Origin: JANRLF01 sp033762815
Lineage (GTDB): Bacteria; Bacteroidota; Bacteroidia; Chitinophagales; CAIOSU01
Assembly: GCA_033762815.1 (NCBI GenBank)
Contig: JANRLF010000001.1
Location: 186,001 to 250,000 of the forward strand
DNA length: 64,000 bases
Reading direction: 5' to 3'
The position numbers were made by a program, and so were the translations under genes. The notes below the pieces were generated by a model. That model was not told the DNA's origin, did not search any database, and was given only the letters and a program-made list of their open reading frames with translations. Below are positions 47,240 to 55,631 of the stretch, piece after piece. Every line of letters starts with the position of its first letter. The first letter of the stretch is position 1.

Positions 47240-47453
47240 TAACGATAAGGCAGCGGTGATGGATGCATTCCACCGCTGGGAACGCAACCGCTTGGGCGTG
47301 GCTAAGGAAGATATCCGTTTCCTTTTTACCAAGTACCACGAATATGTGTACAAAAGCCCCCGCGATATGGGATGCCCCTCGTGCGTGCAGTATATTTTCA
47401 ATTATTGGCAACAACAAATAGGACAATGGCAACCCCAACAAACGATGAACTGA
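47205..47453 (+). CDS. Small phage-type protein (82 aa)
   Basis: An 82-residue protein (MTMAKGIQHITDNDKAAVMD start) with YKSPRDMGCPSCVQYIFNYWQ near the end; similar short ORFs are typical of phage structural clusters. It starts 35 bp inside the 3' end of the glycosyltransferase gene and its stop overlaps the next ATG region by 28 bp, so the three genes are tightly packed. Cys-rich CPSC may bind metal. Family unknown. Confidence 0.5.
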   Translation: MTMAKGIQHITDNDKAAVMDAFHRWERNRLGVAKEDIRFLFTKYHEYVYKSPRDMGCPSCVQYIFNYWQQQIGQWQPQQTMN

Positions 47454-47707
47454 TCCATGAATTCTGCCTGCGGTTTTCCAGTACGGCAACCTATGATATG
47501 TTGAAGGTAGTGGTGATACACTTAATCAGCGAAGACTTGCTGGATCAGGAAAGGTTGCGCAATTACTTGATCGTGAAAGAGTTTCCGGAATGCTTGGAAA
47601 AAAATGATCATCGATACATGGATACTACTTACCAGTTGGCTATAAAATATGAGTTGTCTGAAAGGCAGGTGCAAAACATCCTTTACAAGCAGCGCAAGAA
47701 GAGATAG
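47426..47707 (+). CDS. Small DNA-binding-like protein with C-terminal HTH
   Basis: Start chosen at the ATG at 47426, 28 bp before the upstream stop; an alternative in-frame start at 47372 gives an improbable N-terminus. The 93-residue protein ends TTYQLAIKYELSERQVQNIL, a helix-turn-helix of the type seen in Mor and sigma-like activators of Mu-like phage. It may be a transcription activator for the particle genes; that is an idea from the HTH and position only. Confidence 0.5.
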   Translation: MATPTNDELIHEFCLRFSSTATYDMLKVVVIHLISEDLLDQERLRNYLIVKEFPECLEKNDHRYMDTTYQLAIKYELSERQVQNILYKQRKKR

Positions 47708-47712
47708 AAAAG

Positions 47713-48240
47713 TTATTGGCCCAGGCAGGGTATGGTTTTAACAAAGTAGTCAGGAGCCTTGATGGCATCAAAGGTCTCAACAGGCTGGTTATAGAAGGTT
47801 AGGGCGATACTTTTGATAGGGGACGCTTGCAATTGCTGCAACTGAGCTGGGGGAATAACGATGATACCACCCAACTCGTAAGTATTCCAAGATGAGCGCA
47901 TGCTGCCACGGCCAGGGCTTGACTCGATGATATTGAAACTGACGATACTGCCGTCGGCCAAGTTAAAGGTGATTTTGGCCGGAGTATCCGTATTCAATTT
48001 GGTTTTTACCCTGGAGGCGTTCAGTGACCAATCAATCAGCATTTTGTAAGTACCGCTGAAGTTTTGCATGAAAATACCAAAGGCCACATCGGGCATATCG
48101 ATAACGGGAACCCGCTTGGTAGAACGCAGATAACCTGCTTCTGTCTTTTTGTCAGTAATGATTTGGCAATCGTTCTGCTGGCTCCATAACTGGTTTGAAA
48201 TCAGCAATAACGGCACTATAAGTTTCAGAAAATTTCCCAT
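47713..48240 (-). CDS. Exported small protein, paralogue of the one at 58178
   Basis: A 175-residue protein with a signal peptide (ending LWSQQ) and conserved cysteines near both ends (NDCQII, TIPCLGQ) that could pair. The layout (short N-terminal strand, FGIFMQNFSGTYKMLIDW, TPAKITFNLADGSIVSFNII, helical end) parallels the gene at 58178-58678. Function is unknown. It is convergent with the HTH gene and upstream of the protease gene, within the particle region. Confidence 0.6.
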   Translation of the reverse strand: MGNFLKLIVPLLLISNQLWSQQNDCQIITDKKTEAGYLRSTKRVPVIDMPDVAFGIFMQNFSGTYKMLIDWSLNASRVKTKLNTDTPAKITFNLADGSIVSFNIIESSPGRGSMRSSWNTYELGGIIVIPPAQLQQLQASPIKSIALTFYNQPVETFDAIKAPDYFVKTIPCLGQ

Positions 48241-48416
48241 CCAACAATATTCGCTGCAAAGATAACCAAATGACGATGATTAACACTTCCTACCCTTATA
48301 ACTACCAAAGCCGCCCGCATATTGCGGAAAAAGTTGGGAAGCGCAGGTTTGTTCATTATCAATCAATTAGCCATGTAAATGCGGCTCATTTCCTCCCATT
48401 GCGTTAAAAAATTTGC

Positions 48417-48433
48417 TTAAGCACCTACCATTG
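48417..48433 (+). promoter_or_regulatory. Shared 17-bp motif, site 3 (before the capsid block)
   Basis: TTAAGCACCTACCATTG, ending 5 bp before the protease/scaffold ATG at 48439, with the same spacing to ATG as site 2. This start region and that of 36735 share GTATG after the motif, so the whole leader is conserved. Confidence 0.55.
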
Positions 48434-48438
48434 TAAGT

Positions 48439-49467
48439 ATGAACACCTGGTACACCATCCGCGCCCAAAAGGAGTTGGGCATCACCGAAATCTTTATCGA
48501 CAATGAGATAGGGGAATTCGGTATTCCGGCAAGGACATTTTTAAACGAGCTAAGAGCCAATGACGCTAAGCTGGTAAAACTGCACATTAATAGCCCCGGT
48601 GGTAGCCTTATCGATGCCTTTGCCATTTATGACTTCATTAAGCTGAAGGGCTATGAAGTGGTAGCTTACATAAGCGGCATAGCTGCCAGCGCCGCCACGG
48701 TTATTAGTTCGGCCGCCAAGGAGGTATATATCGGCGAGCATAGCTATTTCTTTATCCATAATCCTTATTACGCAGCGAGCAATGGCCCCAAGGCGGACTT
48801 GCAAAAAATGAAGAACGACTTGCTGGATATCTATCATAAGAAAACAGGCATAGCCCATAGCCTGCTTTCGAAAATGATGGACGACGAAACCCTGTTAAGT
48901 GCTTCCGAAGCCTTGGAATGGGGCTTTGTGGACGGTATTTCGAAAGAGGCAAAAGTAGCTGCTTTAAAACTGCAAAAGCGAGGGTTTGAAAAACTAAACA
49001 ATTTAGTAAATCAGAATACAAATAGTATATTAATCAGTAAGTTGAATACAAGTGCTTCAATTAAATCTGTAGGCGATTTTTTGGAAGTATTAAAAAGTAA
49101 GTTGACATCTTTCAAAACACGCAAACCGATTTTTTCATCAATTAAACCAATCATTAACAACATGGACGACACCAAAGAGCTACAAGCAAAACTGGAAGAA
49201 CTCATCAACCAGCTAACGGCATTGTTGCAAGAACTTTCGGGCGAGGAAGCACCCCCGGAAGACCCCGCCAAGGAGCAAGGCAAAGAACAGGAAATGCAAA
49301 AAAAGGATGCCACTATTCAGGGCCTTCGGGAAGAACTGGCACGCATTAAAGCCAAAAGGCTGGAGAACCGCCAGCGCAGTACCGATGCTGACCCTACCGG
49401 TGCGGAAGCTGCCAGCCGCAAAGGATGGAACTACGTTTCCAGCTACCTGCAAAACCATTTCCGTTAA
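48439..49467 (+). CDS. ClpP-type prohead protease fused to a scaffold domain
   Basis: A 342-residue protein. Residues about 1-190 are a ClpP-fold serine protease with INSPGGSLIDA, nucleophile S84 in GIAASAATVIS, H107 in FFIHNP and D165 in GFVDGI, in ClpP order. Residues about 242-342 are charged and coiled, MDDTKELQAKLEELINQLTA to the end, as in phage scaffold domains. Such protease-scaffold fusions cut the scaffold after capsid assembly. The linker DNA (about 49000-49160) is distinctly more AT-rich. It is followed 42 bp later by the major capsid gene, as in many phages. Confidence 0.88.
   Translation: MNTWYTIRAQKELGITEIFIDNEIGEFGIPARTFLNELRANDAKLVKLHINSPGGSLIDAFAIYDFIKLKGYEVVAYISGIAASAATVISSAAKEVYIGEHSYFFIHNPYYAASNGPKADLQKMKNDLLDIYHKKTGIAHSLLSKMMDDETLLSASEALEWGFVDGISKEAKVAALKLQKRGFEKLNNLVNQNTNSILISKLNTSASIKSVGDFLEVLKSKLTSFKTRKPIFSSIKPIINNMDDTKELQAKLEELINQLTALLQELSGEEAPPEDPAKEQGKEQEMQKKDATIQGLREELARIKAKRLENRQRSTDADPTGAEAASRKGWNYVSSYLQNHFR
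49162..49467 (+). CDS. Nested scaffold protein from an internal start (candidate)
   Basis: The ATG at 49162 is in frame with the protease gene and would make the 101-residue scaffold domain alone. It follows a leader ATTAACAAC-ATG in an AT-rich stretch, resembling leaders seen before real starts in this window. This is the arrangement of lambda C/Nu3, where an internal start makes extra scaffold. It is inferred; the internal methionine could be only part of the fusion protein. Confidence 0.45.
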   Translation: MDDTKELQAKLEELINQLTALLQELSGEEAPPEDPAKEQGKEQEMQKKDATIQGLREELARIKAKRLENRQRSTDADPTGAEAASRKGWNYVSSYLQNHFR

Positions 49468-49509
49468 TCTTTCCCCACTTCATTAACCTTTAAAAACAAC
49501 CCACTATTT

Positions 49510-50457
49510 ATGAGCAATGCTATTACCGTGGTTTCTACTTGGACCACCGAGCATATGGCCGAAATATTCCTGAAGCCCATTTTCACGGCGGAGGATATTG
49601 TAAGCACCTATGCTATTGATCCTACTGTGAACCGCTCAAAAACCATTTCGCTGGCGGCATCACTGAACCATATCCTACAGCTAAAAACCGATTGTGGTTT
49701 CAGTCCGAGTGGTTCTTTTGCCCTTGGCGAAAAGACCATCTCCACACAGCCATGTGCCGTTAATCTGGAACAATGTGCATCGGAGTTTTATGATACCGTT
49801 TTCAAACAAAATCTAAAACGCGGTTCCGACATTTATGACCTGGGCGGTACCGTGATGGAAAAAGTGATGATAGAAAACGTGACCAATGCCTTGCGCAACG
49901 ATATTTTCGAGCTGTGCTGGTTTGGCAACACCGCCCACAGCACCACTTTCTATAAAACCTTCGATGGTTGGTTCAAACTGTTCAATGGCCATGTAAACAC
50001 CGTCACCATCGGCTCCACGGCCTTGAACAGCGGCGATGCAGTGGACATTTTGAAAGAAATGTACCTAGCCTCCAACCCCTTACGTAGCGTGAAGCCTTCG
50101 GAAAAGGTGTTTTTGGTGACCGACAGCCTGTACAACAACCTGCTGGAAACCTTTGAAGGCACCGCTTTGGATAGTGGCTTGGCTCGCTTGGCCGAAGATG
50201 CGCCAGTCACTTTCCGTGGTATACCGGTAGAACCGCAGTTGACTTGGGACGTTTCCATAGCCGCACAAAATCTGAGCAATCCCCATAGAGCGGTATATAC
50301 CAAGCGGGAGAATCTGCTGATAGGTACCGATATCAAACGCCCGGGCAGCGATGCCAAATTGTTCCTGGACGAGCTGACCGAGAAGTTCTACTTCAAAGCC
50401 AATTTCGACCTCGGTGTACAGTATTTGTTTGATGAATACATTGTGTACGCCAAATAG
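49510..50457 (+). CDS. Major capsid protein (HK97 fold)
   Basis: A 315-residue protein following the protease/scaffold by 42 bp. It starts MSNAITVVSTWTTEHMAEIF and ends LGVQYLFDEYIVYAK; the E-loop-like region lies early and the P-domain/A-domain pattern (TVNRSKTISLAASLNHILQL, GIPVEPQLTWDVSIA, TKRENLLIGTD) is that of HK97-fold capsid proteins of Bacteroidota siphophages. It forms the particle shell. No signs of decay. Confidence 0.85.
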   Translation: MSNAITVVSTWTTEHMAEIFLKPIFTAEDIVSTYAIDPTVNRSKTISLAASLNHILQLKTDCGFSPSGSFALGEKTISTQPCAVNLEQCASEFYDTVFKQNLKRGSDIYDLGGTVMEKVMIENVTNALRNDIFELCWFGNTAHSTTFYKTFDGWFKLFNGHVNTVTIGSTALNSGDAVDILKEMYLASNPLRSVKPSEKVFLVTDSLYNNLLETFEGTALDSGLARLAEDAPVTFRGIPVEPQLTWDVSIAAQNLSNPHRAVYTKRENLLIGTDIKRPGSDAKLFLDELTEKFYFKANFDLGVQYLFDEYIVYAK

Positions 50458-50592
50458 TATCCAGTGACGGGAGTGGTACGCTAAGTGCCGCTTATCCCTT
50501 TCTATTCCTTTTTGCTGGTCACCAAGTTTACCACTCCTTCACTCCATTTACAACCTTCATTTTTCATTCTTAAAACCAAAACCAACACCTAT

Positions 50593-51153
50593 ATGGCATT
50601 ACTTGACAGCGGGTACAGCCTTACCTGCGAAGATGAAAGCACCATTGGCGGCGTGCGCCGCCTGTTCCTTATCAATAGGGAAAAAGTATTGAATTTTACC
50701 GCATCTACAGCCGACCATGAATACACGGCAGTAGATGTAGATGACTGGACCGACGTGACCAGCCGTTTCCATGAATTCGAATTTTTGGACAATACCCTCA
50801 ACGCCACTTTCGAAAATTCTTTGGAAGATAACGGCACCAATTTCATCACGGCCAAAATCAGCGGTTTTATTCCCCGCCAGGAAAAAGCAAAAGCCGAAAA
50901 GCTGCAAAAAGCAATAAAATCTTGCAAGTTGATTGCCATTGTGGAGAACAACCAAGGTGAAGCTTTTGTGTATGGCTATGATGAGCGCTTGAAAAACAGT
51001 GCCGCTTTAAGGGCCGGTGTAAACGGAGAAACAGGTGCCGACCTAAAGGACCGCAATGGCTATGAATTCCGTTTGGAAGGCCGTGGTTCCGATATCCCTC
51101 GTGAGTTTACCGGAGCCATTGTTACCACTGTGGGTACTACCGTAAGCTTCTAG
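50593..51153 (+). CDS. Tail tube protein candidate
   Basis: A 186-residue protein; I start at the ATG at 50593 (a longer frame from 50485 adds 36 unsupported residues after a pyrimidine-rich leader). The beta-rich pattern with FENSLEDNGTNFITAKISGF and GYEFRLEGRGSDIPREFTGA, and a length near 190, fit major tail proteins of siphophages. It lies between capsid and portal, which is unlike standard phage order where the tube follows the neck genes. Confidence 0.6.
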   Translation: MALLDSGYSLTCEDESTIGGVRRLFLINREKVLNFTASTADHEYTAVDVDDWTDVTSRFHEFEFLDNTLNATFENSLEDNGTNFITAKISGFIPRQEKAKAEKLQKAIKSCKLIAIVENNQGEAFVYGYDERLKNSAALRAGVNGETGADLKDRNGYEFRLEGRGSDIPREFTGAIVTTVGTTVSF

Positions 51154-51230
51154 CATTTTTGTTTGGCCTGGCAGCCTAGTGCCCGTAAGCCTAGCTGCCA
51201 GGTTTTTTATTCTTATTTCCAACTATCGCA

Positions 51231-52502
51231 ATGCAGAAAAAGATCAGCGTACGGAACGCAATTAAAATATTGGGCAGCCAAGCCATAGATTCCATCGGCA
51301 GGCGGCCACCAAGGGAAAGCCCAACAGCCGACGTAAGGAGCAAGTGGATACCTTTCTTTGAAGATTCAGGCAACACCTTTATCCATCAATTGGTCAACTT
51401 TTACGAGCGCAGCAGTACCCACCGTACCGCTATCAATACTAAGCTGGTATATACCGTGGGCGATGGTTTTGTAGTGAACCGCACGGACGGTAAGGCTTAT
51501 GAACACAATGAAAAGCTGGAGCAGTACCTAAAGGAAGTAAATGCAGAAGGCGAAAGCCTATATGAGCTGTTCCACCGCTGGGCATTGGACTATATCCTTA
51601 CCGGCAATTTTGCCATAGAAACCGCAGAAGAAGGGGGCCGGCTCAACTTGTACCATAGGGATATTACCGAAGTACGGCTGGGCAAAGCGGGTAACCAAGG
51701 CATCAAAAAGGCCTACATTAGCGACTTTTGGGAAGATATCGGCAACCGATTAAGCCCCAGTGATAAGCAAGAAGTAAAGGAAGTAGCTATTTTTTCCTTT
51801 ACGGAAGCTCAAGACCACGCCCTACTTTACGCCCGCGATTATAGGCCCATGCGCAAATACTATGGCCTTCCAGACTATTATACCCTAGGCGGTATGAAAT
51901 GGATTCATATTGAATACAAAATACCAGCCTACAACCTAGATAGGATTGACAATAAATTTATCCCCTCAGGGCTTCTTACCTTGATAGGCGAACCACCTGA
52001 AGGAAAAAGCGCCGAACAATACCTGCGCGAGTTTTTGGACCGATTTACCGGAGAGGGCAACAACTCCAAACTGATAACTCAACTGGTTACCAATGCCACC
52101 CAAGAGCCTAAGTATATTGCCCTAAACGATGAACCAGAAGGCATCTTTCGCGAACTGCAGGAGCTTACCGTGCAAAATCTTTTAAGGGCGCACCGAACAC
52201 ACCCTGCCCTGTTGATTGAAACCACGGGCAAGCTAAGCAACAGTGCGGAGATAAGAACCATTTTCGAGATATACATGAATACGGTTATCGTCAATTACCA
52301 GAATGCCCTGCTCAAACCGATTAACGACTTGCTTCGCTATGCCGGTTTCGGCGATTATCGCTTAAGTATTAGCAATGTAATGCCCGTCACCTTCTTGGGG
52401 CAAATAGATATCAATGCGGTGATACAAGTAAATGAAGCAAGGGAACAATTAGGCCTGGAACCATTGCCCAGCAAGGAAAATCAAGCCATCAAAACCTTAT
52501 AA
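51231..52502 (+). CDS. Portal protein
   Basis: A 423-residue portal-family protein. HQLVNFYERSSTHRTAINTK and the basic/aromatic segment GLPDYYTLGGMKWIHIEYKI, followed by the helical wing FIPSGLLTLIGEPP and the long helix FRELQELTVQNLLRAHRTHP, match the portal family. It forms the dodecameric entry for DNA. It comes after the capsid gene here and not before the protease as in the typical order, and far from terL. The frame is intact. Confidence 0.88.
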   Translation: MQKKISVRNAIKILGSQAIDSIGRRPPRESPTADVRSKWIPFFEDSGNTFIHQLVNFYERSSTHRTAINTKLVYTVGDGFVVNRTDGKAYEHNEKLEQYLKEVNAEGESLYELFHRWALDYILTGNFAIETAEEGGRLNLYHRDITEVRLGKAGNQGIKKAYISDFWEDIGNRLSPSDKQEVKEVAIFSFTEAQDHALLYARDYRPMRKYYGLPDYYTLGGMKWIHIEYKIPAYNLDRIDNKFIPSGLLTLIGEPPEGKSAEQYLREFLDRFTGEGNNSKLITQLVTNATQEPKYIALNDEPEGIFRELQELTVQNLLRAHRTHPALLIETTGKLSNSAEIRTIFEIYMNTVIVNYQNALLKPINDLLRYAGFGDYRLSISNVMPVTFLGQIDINAVIQVNEAREQLGLEPLPSKENQAIKTL

Positions 52503-52503
52503 C

Positions 52504-52974
52504 ATGCTGATAACCGCACAAGAAGTAATCAATTTGGCATTGCCCAATAAAAACATGGATAGTGCCCTGCTCTCACCCAGTATTCCTTTGGCGGAGCTAA
52601 AATACATGAGCAAAGCCCTCGGGAAACCATTTTTTGATGCTTTGCAAGCACAAGCGGCTTCAGGGCAATATCTAGGCCTTAATCAATACTTGCATACCAG
52701 TTATCTCAAGCCCTGCCTTGCCCGCTATGTGGTATATGAGGCACTGCCTATGATAAAGGCGGAAGTTACCGCCAACGGCCTACAGACTGCACATACTGAT
52801 TATGCGGTGCCCATATCCAATACCGATTTTGCCATGCTGCGCAACAAGTTTTTATCGGATGCGGAAACGCTATTGCAGGAAATGCTGGTCTACCTAAAAG
52901 CAAATGCCCCTGCCTTTCCCGATTTCAAGTGTACCGATACCCAATCATCCAATCACCTTCCATTCCTATACTGA
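52504..52974 (+). CDS. Head-tail connector (gp6-like / DUF6712-like)
   Basis: A 156-residue helical protein directly after the portal (one-base gap). It begins MLITAQEVINLALPNKNMDS and contains LKPCLARYVVYEALPMIKAE, a pattern common in small connector proteins of Bacteroidota phages. Its stop overlaps the next gene's ATG (TGATG). It is a plausible adaptor between portal and tail. Confidence 0.65.
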   Translation: MLITAQEVINLALPNKNMDSALLSPSIPLAELKYMSKALGKPFFDALQAQAASGQYLGLNQYLHTSYLKPCLARYVVYEALPMIKAEVTANGLQTAHTDYAVPISNTDFAMLRNKFLSDAETLLQEMLVYLKANAPAFPDFKCTDTQSSNHLPFLY

Positions 52975-55553
52975 TGCCTAACTATAGCAACGTACACGCT
53001 TTTTTGGACAATAGCGAACTTCACCCGCCAAAAGATTTTTCCCTTGCTGGCGAGGGGACTTTTTTGAATAAAAACGAACTGGGCGAAATTGCATGGAAGC
53101 CCAACTATTGGCAGGCTCCTGTAGTAAATGCCGTAAACGCTAGCCTCCCCCCATTGAGCGCAAATGCAGGCGATAGGTACCTGCTATTGAACATGGGCAC
53201 CACCGCTATTTGTAGTACGGCATTGGGCAATGTGATTGTTACCGGCACGGTGGCTATTGTAAGTAGCGTAAGCACAACCGTGCTAGAGGGCACTGCGCTG
53301 GGCAGTACGGCGGCCTATCAAACCATCATAGTAGAAACTACCGGCTATGAGGTGCTGCAGGTGCCTGGCGTATGCCTGCACCCCACTTGGGGCGATGTGT
53401 CGTTCAATGACATTGTGGAGTATTTCAGCCATTCCAAAGATGGCAATGTGGTGAATAGATGGGTGGCTACACCGCCTATGGAAGGGTATTGTTGCCACAG
53501 CCGTACCGATGGAAAACAATGGTATTATGATGGTAGCCAGTGGCTAAAAAAAGAAGAGGGGAGTGGAAGCGGAACGTACTATGAAAGCAAAAGCCGCTCG
53601 GAAATGCTCGCCCTAATAGCCAACAATGGTTTGCAAACCGGTATGCGTTACTGGATAAGCGACAGGAGTATTTTCCTCACTGCCATTAGCAGCCATCAGT
53701 TATCGCTGGAAGGCGACCATACCCGTGCCCTGAAAGCTGACGGCTATATTGAAATTATCAGCGGGGCAGATGGGGCCAGTATTGATGCCTTAACAGTAAA
53801 TGGTTTACCACTAATTGAAACACCAGTGCCTTACACTACCTCAACTGATGATACCATTGCCGCCTTGGAGGTTGCCATTAATGCCCGCTCCCTGTTATCG
53901 GGCTATAAGGCCTACTTAACTGGTAGCCGCTTGGTAATACTACCAGCTACCGATGTAGGGAGTGCCTGCAATGGCTATGCCTTGACAGCAACCACCACGG
54001 GCATGGTAATGGAAACGGCAAGCATGGCCAATGGGGTCGATATCGGCGCCTATTGGTTCAGGGCGCAGTATGATATACAGGCTGATTTTTTCAGCAGTTT
54101 GGCTGATGATAGGGGTAATGTGGTTCAATATAATGCAGGACTATTAGCCTATTTGCAGGCCGACCCGCACGAGATATTTCCCTGGCAGAATACCAATGTG
54201 GCCAACAATACCCTTATCAATGGCGCACTAATGGCTTGCCGTGCCACTGGGCTTATTGTCAATAACCAAATAAGTGCTGGCGGAAAAGTGGCCATCAACG
54301 GGTTTAAAGGTGCCTTCTTTTTTGGCAACAAAGTGGAAAACAGTACCCTGTATTTGGATAGTTGCGAAAGCAATGTAAGCGGAAACACATTGTTCAATAC
54401 CGTGGTCGGGTTATCTCATAGCCAATTCGTAAACTTTAACCACAATCATTGTTCGAACAGCTTCATAAATGCACAAGGGTCAAGTGGACCGGGTATGCAG
54501 GAGAACGAAATCCGTTCATCGGAACTGAATTTGGAGTCGGCAGCCTTAATAGACCATGGTTGCTCTTACAACAGGATTGATGGGAAATCGGCTCTATTTT
54601 TCAAGCAATCCGCTGCCCACATTAGCCACAACCATTTTAGCGGAGTTACCGTCAATGCTTTAGGATTTAATGGGAATTTCGAGGAGAACGAGTTGCTGAA
54701 CACCAGCTTGGAATTGCAAGGCATGCAGGCCGATTTCACGGGCAATTACATCATGGATGGCCAATTTTCCGCATCAAACGCTATTGGTCCCATTAAAAAC
54801 AACCGTGCCGAGTCATCCACGGTCGTACTTGATAACTATAGCGGTATCGGTTTCAAAGACAATCAACTACAAGGCTCTACCTTCGAAGCCTCCAACGCCT
54901 CTGGGCAAATTGATCAGAATAGGGTTAACAAATCATTAGTTGTTGCTTCCGAAAGTTCGGCAGATTTATACACTCTAATTTTAGAGCAAGATTCAGAAAT
55001 ACAAGCCCATGCTTTTCATGGTCAAAGTTTGAATAGAGTTACTCTCATCAACAACTCAAAACTTATTTCTGAGGGAAGTTCATTTACTCAGGACTCAATT
55101 TATTTGAGTGATAACACAACTCTCAATGTGTCCAATTCTAACTCTCCTTTGTATAATGTTAATGTAACAACCCCTAATAAGGAAATAAGATTTTTAAACC
55201 CGTTGATTAACGTTAACATTAATGAAGTCATTAGTAATTATACTGCATATGTAACATTAGATTCAACAGGGATAATTGATTTCAATAGTTCAGATGTAAA
55301 TTTTTCAGGTGTTTTAATTACAACCAATTCAGGTAATTTAAATGGTTTTACCAATTTAGGTTTTGCCCCTGAAAGTTTCATTATCAGGCCAATGAATTAT
55401 ACTTCAATTACAATTTCAGAAGCTGACAGTCTGATTAAACTACCTGTTGGGATGAGTGAAGTTACCGTGTCTGGAAACGGTGAAAACTTTATTCTTTTCA
55501 AGAGAGCTTATAGTTATTCTCAGGTATTATTGCTTGATATATATGAATTTTAA
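52974..55553 (+). CDS. Tail fibre/spike with beta-helix and a divergent AT-rich C-terminus
   Basis: An 859-residue protein from the ATG at 52974, overlapping the connector stop (TGATG); an upstream start at 52929 is rejected. Residues 1-~200 form an attachment domain; about 200-400 are beta-rich; about 400-640 hold parallel beta-helix-like repeats such as NNTLINGALMACRATGLIVN and NTSLELQGMQADFTGNYI. From about residue 650 (position ~54940) DNA and residue use change sharply to AT-rich, with many Asn, Ser and Ile, up to LLLDIYEF. This suggests an exchanged receptor-binding end. It likely binds a surface glycan. Confidence 0.7.
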   Translation: MPNYSNVHAFLDNSELHPPKDFSLAGEGTFLNKNELGEIAWKPNYWQAPVVNAVNASLPPLSANAGDRYLLLNMGTTAICSTALGNVIVTGTVAIVSSVSTTVLEGTALGSTAAYQTIIVETTGYEVLQVPGVCLHPTWGDVSFNDIVEYFSHSKDGNVVNRWVATPPMEGYCCHSRTDGKQWYYDGSQWLKKEEGSGSGTYYESKSRSEMLALIANNGLQTGMRYWISDRSIFLTAISSHQLSLEGDHTRALKADGYIEIISGADGASIDALTVNGLPLIETPVPYTTSTDDTIAALEVAINARSLLSGYKAYLTGSRLVILPATDVGSACNGYALTATTTGMVMETASMANGVDIGAYWFRAQYDIQADFFSSLADDRGNVVQYNAGLLAYLQADPHEIFPWQNTNVANNTLINGALMACRATGLIVNNQISAGGKVAINGFKGAFFFGNKVENSTLYLDSCESNVSGNTLFNTVVGLSHSQFVNFNHNHCSNSFINAQGSSGPGMQENEIRSSELNLESAALIDHGCSYNRIDGKSALFFKQSAAHISHNHFSGVTVNALGFNGNFEENELLNTSLELQGMQADFTGNYIMDGQFSASNAIGPIKNNRAESSTVVLDNYSGIGFKDNQLQGSTFEASNASGQIDQNRVNKSLVVASESSADLYTLILEQDSEIQAHAFHGQSLNRVTLINNSKLISEGSSFTQDSIYLSDNTTLNVSNSNSPLYNVNVTTPNKEIRFLNPLINVNINEVISNYTAYVTLDSTGIIDFNSSDVNFSGVLITTNSGNLNGFTNLGFAPESFIIRPMNYTSITISEADSLIKLPVGMSEVTVSGNGENFILFKRAYSYSQVLLLDIYEF

Positions 55554-55623
55554 CTCCGGCCACCGCAAGTTTGCGGCGTTTATCAAAGAGCGATTGGCGC
55601 AAGTGGCCGCCAAGGAACATTAA
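55543..55623 (+). CDS. 26-codon ORF overlapping the fibre stop; possible remnant of the old fibre end
   Basis: ATG at 55543 in another frame, 11 bp before the fibre stop, encodes MNFNSGHRKFAAFIKERLAQ and VAAKEH. Base composition returns abruptly to that of the neighbours exactly at the fibre stop. It could be the original C-terminus of the fibre left after replacement of the preceding segment, or a small protein translated by overlap. Its amphipathic helix has no recognised family. Confidence 0.35.
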   Translation: MNFNSGHRKFAAFIKERLAQVAAKEH

Positions 55624-55631
55624 CGTATTTT

